A DNA stretch of 64,000 nucleotides from Ascarosepion bandense (Eukaryota; Mollusca; Cephalopoda; Sepiida; Sepiidae), in assembly GCA_037127315.1 (NCBI GenBank), contig JBBBDQ010001294.1, positions 1,273,501 through 1,337,500 of the forward strand, written 5' to 3'. The position numbers and the translations under genes were made by a program. Shown one piece after another: positions 62,281-64,000 of the stretch (its first letter is position 1; each line of letters begins with the position of its first letter). The notes beneath the pieces were generated by a model. It ran no database searches, was not told the DNA's origin, and worked only from the letters and a program-made list of their open reading frames with translations.

Positions 62281-62749
62281 AGATTAAATAAATTGCAAAC
62301 ATTGCCTGCTTATTTTTAATAAGATCCATTCATACTCATGGATAGTATTTCATGTAAATGTGCCCAAGTACTTTTCAATCTCCTTCCGAAATCATCTTCA
62401 GGGGTGTGAGTTATGGTAATAAAAAATAACCGCAAGACTGTGTTGCTAAAAATTACTCTAAATTTTTTTTTTCTGCTTCAAATCTAACACTTGACAAATT
62501 GCTTAGCATTCATTAAGATGTGAAAATTATCCATAATGGAATTTTTTTATATGTTGTAATGTCATGCTCATGATCATCCCAGAAGGAGATTGAAAGTACT
62601 TGGATACATTGAGAAATGAATGATAATAACATCTGTCAATGTTGCAGCTCATTTCTGACATCTTTCAGTTATAATACGCGAAAAATTATCCGTGAGTATG
62701 AACGAATTTTATTAAAAATAAGCAGACACAATGTTTGCAATTTATTTAA

Positions 62750-62755
<6 letters not shown>
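62281..62755 (-). repeat. Penelope-like terminal repeat, family 2, with inverted flanks
   Basis: GATTAAATAAATTGCAAACA and CCTGCTTATTTTTAATAAGA (62283-62325) are inverted at 62710-62753 (AATAAGCAGACACAATGTTT, GCAATTTATTTAATC). Minus strand near 62403 has CTGAAGATGATTTCGGAAGG-AGATTGAAA. ATTTC pairs with GGAGAT through a G-U where the copy at 2121 has a C-G. A second, damaged sense core lies at about 62573-62600. Family relation to Penelope-like elements is inferred. Confidence 0.5.

Positions 62756-62794
<39 letters not shown>
62755..62794. repeat. (TA)n microsatellite
   Basis: TA run between the family 2 and family 1 terminal repeats. Confidence 0.95.
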
Positions 62795-62796
<2 letters not shown>

Positions 62797-62797
<1 letters not shown>

Positions 62798-63160
62798 TAT
62801 CGAGGCAGCAAATAATTTTCTAAACATATACTGTTAAATGTAAGAGACAATGAATGTCTCTTATGTTTAATCATGAGCCGTTCTAAATGCCGTATTTTGG
62901 CTTTACTTTCAGTTGAAAATAAAGACAAAAATTCTCCAACATTTGGATAATTTTTTATTAATTTGTTTCTAAGCTTTCAGCTCACTTGAGACATCTTCAG
63001 AGAGGTTATTAAGATGGTAACAAAATAACATCCACCATCACCAACGATTTTATTTTGTGTTGGCATAAAACTCTGCTAGGCAATGGTAATAGTTACCAAA
63101 AATAACAAACGCAGTTCGCAAATTTGCAATGCAGTTCTATGACGTCACACCGTGTGATAG
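62797..63160 (-). repeat. Penelope-like terminal repeat, family 1
   Basis: Same order as 42831-43190: GTGTATCGAGGCAGCAAATA, TAAAGACAAAAATTCTCCAA, TTTCTAAGCTTTCAGCTCAC, GAGACATCTTCAGAGAGG, and TATGACGTCACACCGTGTGA. The stem in the CTGAAGA core has two mismatches here (GTCTC with GAGCT). The minus-strand ORF piece S-L-F-S-T-E-S-K-A-K-I-R-H-L-E is present. Confidence 0.55.
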
Positions 63161-63419
63161 CACAAAATGACAACAGAACCATGTATTTGAATACATAGGA
63201 TTAATGCAGAGAAGTTTGTCACTTAACTGAGCAGAGTCATCATGTTGACTTTGAAGTTTCATGAAGACAATTGTAATGTCTTCCCTCGTCAGGGTTAAAT
63301 TTTTAAACTACAGCATATTCTCTGCCTTAATCCTACTGATGCTCTAATTCTACTCAAAAAACCTACTTGCTAAAATATTTTTTATTAGTAAATAACCAAA
63401 AGGCAAAACTATATTGGCA
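63161..63419. other. Low-copy DNA, no gene
   Basis: No repeat or coding signal recognised. Confidence 0.3.
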
Positions 63420-63752
63420 CTAAGCATTATCATGAAGAAAGAGACAATTCAGTACTACAAATATATATATAGTTATTACTGTATATATGTACACCCTTAT
63501 GCAAATGAATTGAAACATAACAAATGTTTTCCTAGGATCTTTCACATTTTCCCTGATCACATATACTTTGTCTCTTTGCATTGTTTTTCTATTCCAACCG
63601 CATTTTCCTTTACATTTTGGACAGCTGGATGCAGTTTGTTTCTTCGTCTTGACAGTTAAAAGACTGAAACCAAAAATATCAATTTGTAAGGCTTGCCATT
63701 GTTTTCTAGTAGTAATTACAATTTTTGTATGCTTCCTTGCAGTAAGGTTCAT
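63420..63752 (-). CDS. Possible minus-strand exon, unrecognised
   Basis: Minus-strand open stretch with C-P-K-C-K-G-K-C-G-W-N-R-K-T-M-Q-R-D-K-V-Y near 63620. It is preceded by a good acceptor-like ATATTTTTGGTTTCAG (about 63663). A donor is not clear: GCATAAGG|GTGTAC near 63500 is the best choice. The same strand as the host gene makes an upstream exon conceivable, but nothing else supports it. The three close cysteines could be a metal-binding knuckle. Confidence 0.25.
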   Translation of the reverse strand: MNLTARKHTKIVITTRKQWQALQIDIFGFSLLTVKTKKQTASSCPKCKGKCGWNRKTMQRDKVYVIRENVKDPRKTFVMFQFICIRVYIYTVITIYIFVVLNCLFLHDNA

Positions 63753-64000
63753 CTAGACAACTAATTGGCACTTGAGACAATAGCGTCTGGGCATGATAAA
63801 AATTTGATGCAATAATGGATGACACAATATTTTTCAAGGTCAAACAAATTTAATCATACACCCAATAAATAGATTCATATTACTGCACACCACTGCAAAT
63901 GACCTAAGCTGAGGAAAAAATAGAAATCGATTACACCCTGTCACTCCAGTGTATTTAAAACTAAACATATGGTGAAAGAAAGGAAACTAAATCAGATGCT
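63753..64000. other. Low-copy DNA to window end
   Basis: AT-rich, no feature recognised. Confidence 0.3.

Overview
The window reads as an AT-rich, repeat-saturated metazoan genome segment with very little protein-coding sequence. The best guess for the source is a mollusc, probably a coleoid cephalopod (octopus or squid). This is inference from several traits: dense tRNA-derived SINEs of a style known from octopus, thousands of bases of (TA)n/(CA)n microsatellite, CR1/jockey-like LINEs with a C-terminal block ending in R-L-W-N-S-L-P, Penelope-like terminal repeats, a Helitron, and an intron of about 29 kb. There is no bacterial or phage gene content, no operon, no rRNA operon and no CRISPR array.

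One host gene is supported, on the minus strand. An internal exon (46316 down to 46154) has a good acceptor and donor. A terminal coding exon (17149 down to 16701) has a good acceptor and a stop. Their phases match exactly: 1 base left over at the donor, 2 bases at the acceptor. The joined tail carries an SH3-ligand motif R-P-L-P-P-V-P and ends in S-T-A-L, a class I PDZ ligand, so it looks like the cytoplasmic tail of a receptor or adhesion protein. The gene family was not identified. Almost everything between and around these exons is mobile or tandem repeat.

Repeat families seen. (1) LINE-L, a CR1/jockey-like non-LTR retrotransposon with subfamilies a, b and c: about 19 fragments, mostly 5'-truncated, ending in a conserved 3' UTR plus A-tail. 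(2) LINE-E, a second non-LTR element with a C-terminus typical of 'endonuclease-reverse transcriptase' proteins: seven fragments. (3) LINE-F, one RT fragment with Y-A-D-D. (4) SINE-A, a tRNA-derived SINE of about 300 bp ending in repeated ACTG: about 19 copies, with a divergent relative called SINE-D here. (5) SINE-B, a second tRNA-derived SINE that is often an inverted head-to-head dimer. (6) One 5S-rRNA/tRNA composite SINE with a perfect 23-bp target-site duplication. (7) Two Penelope-like terminal-repeat families. (8) Decayed DNA transposons: a Helitron, a hAT-like element, a mariner transposase, a Tc1-like DNA-binding domain and a 577-bp foldback element. (9) Minisatellites at 34.4-36.0, 36.5-37.5 and 61.4-61.8 kb.

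Layout. 0-10 kb holds nested LINEs and SINEs. 10-16 kb is AT-rich with microsatellites. 16.4-17.2 kb holds the host terminal exon. 17.5-26 kb is a LINE/SINE mosaic. 26-33 kb is mostly low-copy sequence with Penelope-like and SINE fragments. 34-37.5 kb is minisatellite carrying insertions. 38-43 kb holds the Helitron, hAT, 5S-SINE, mariner and Penelope-like elements. 44-54 kb holds LINE-E and LINE-L around the host internal exon. 54-60 kb is nested SINEs and low-copy sequence. 60-64 kb holds the foldback, LINE-L and Penelope-like repeats. All coordinates of decayed repeats are approximate, because they were judged by eye without alignment.
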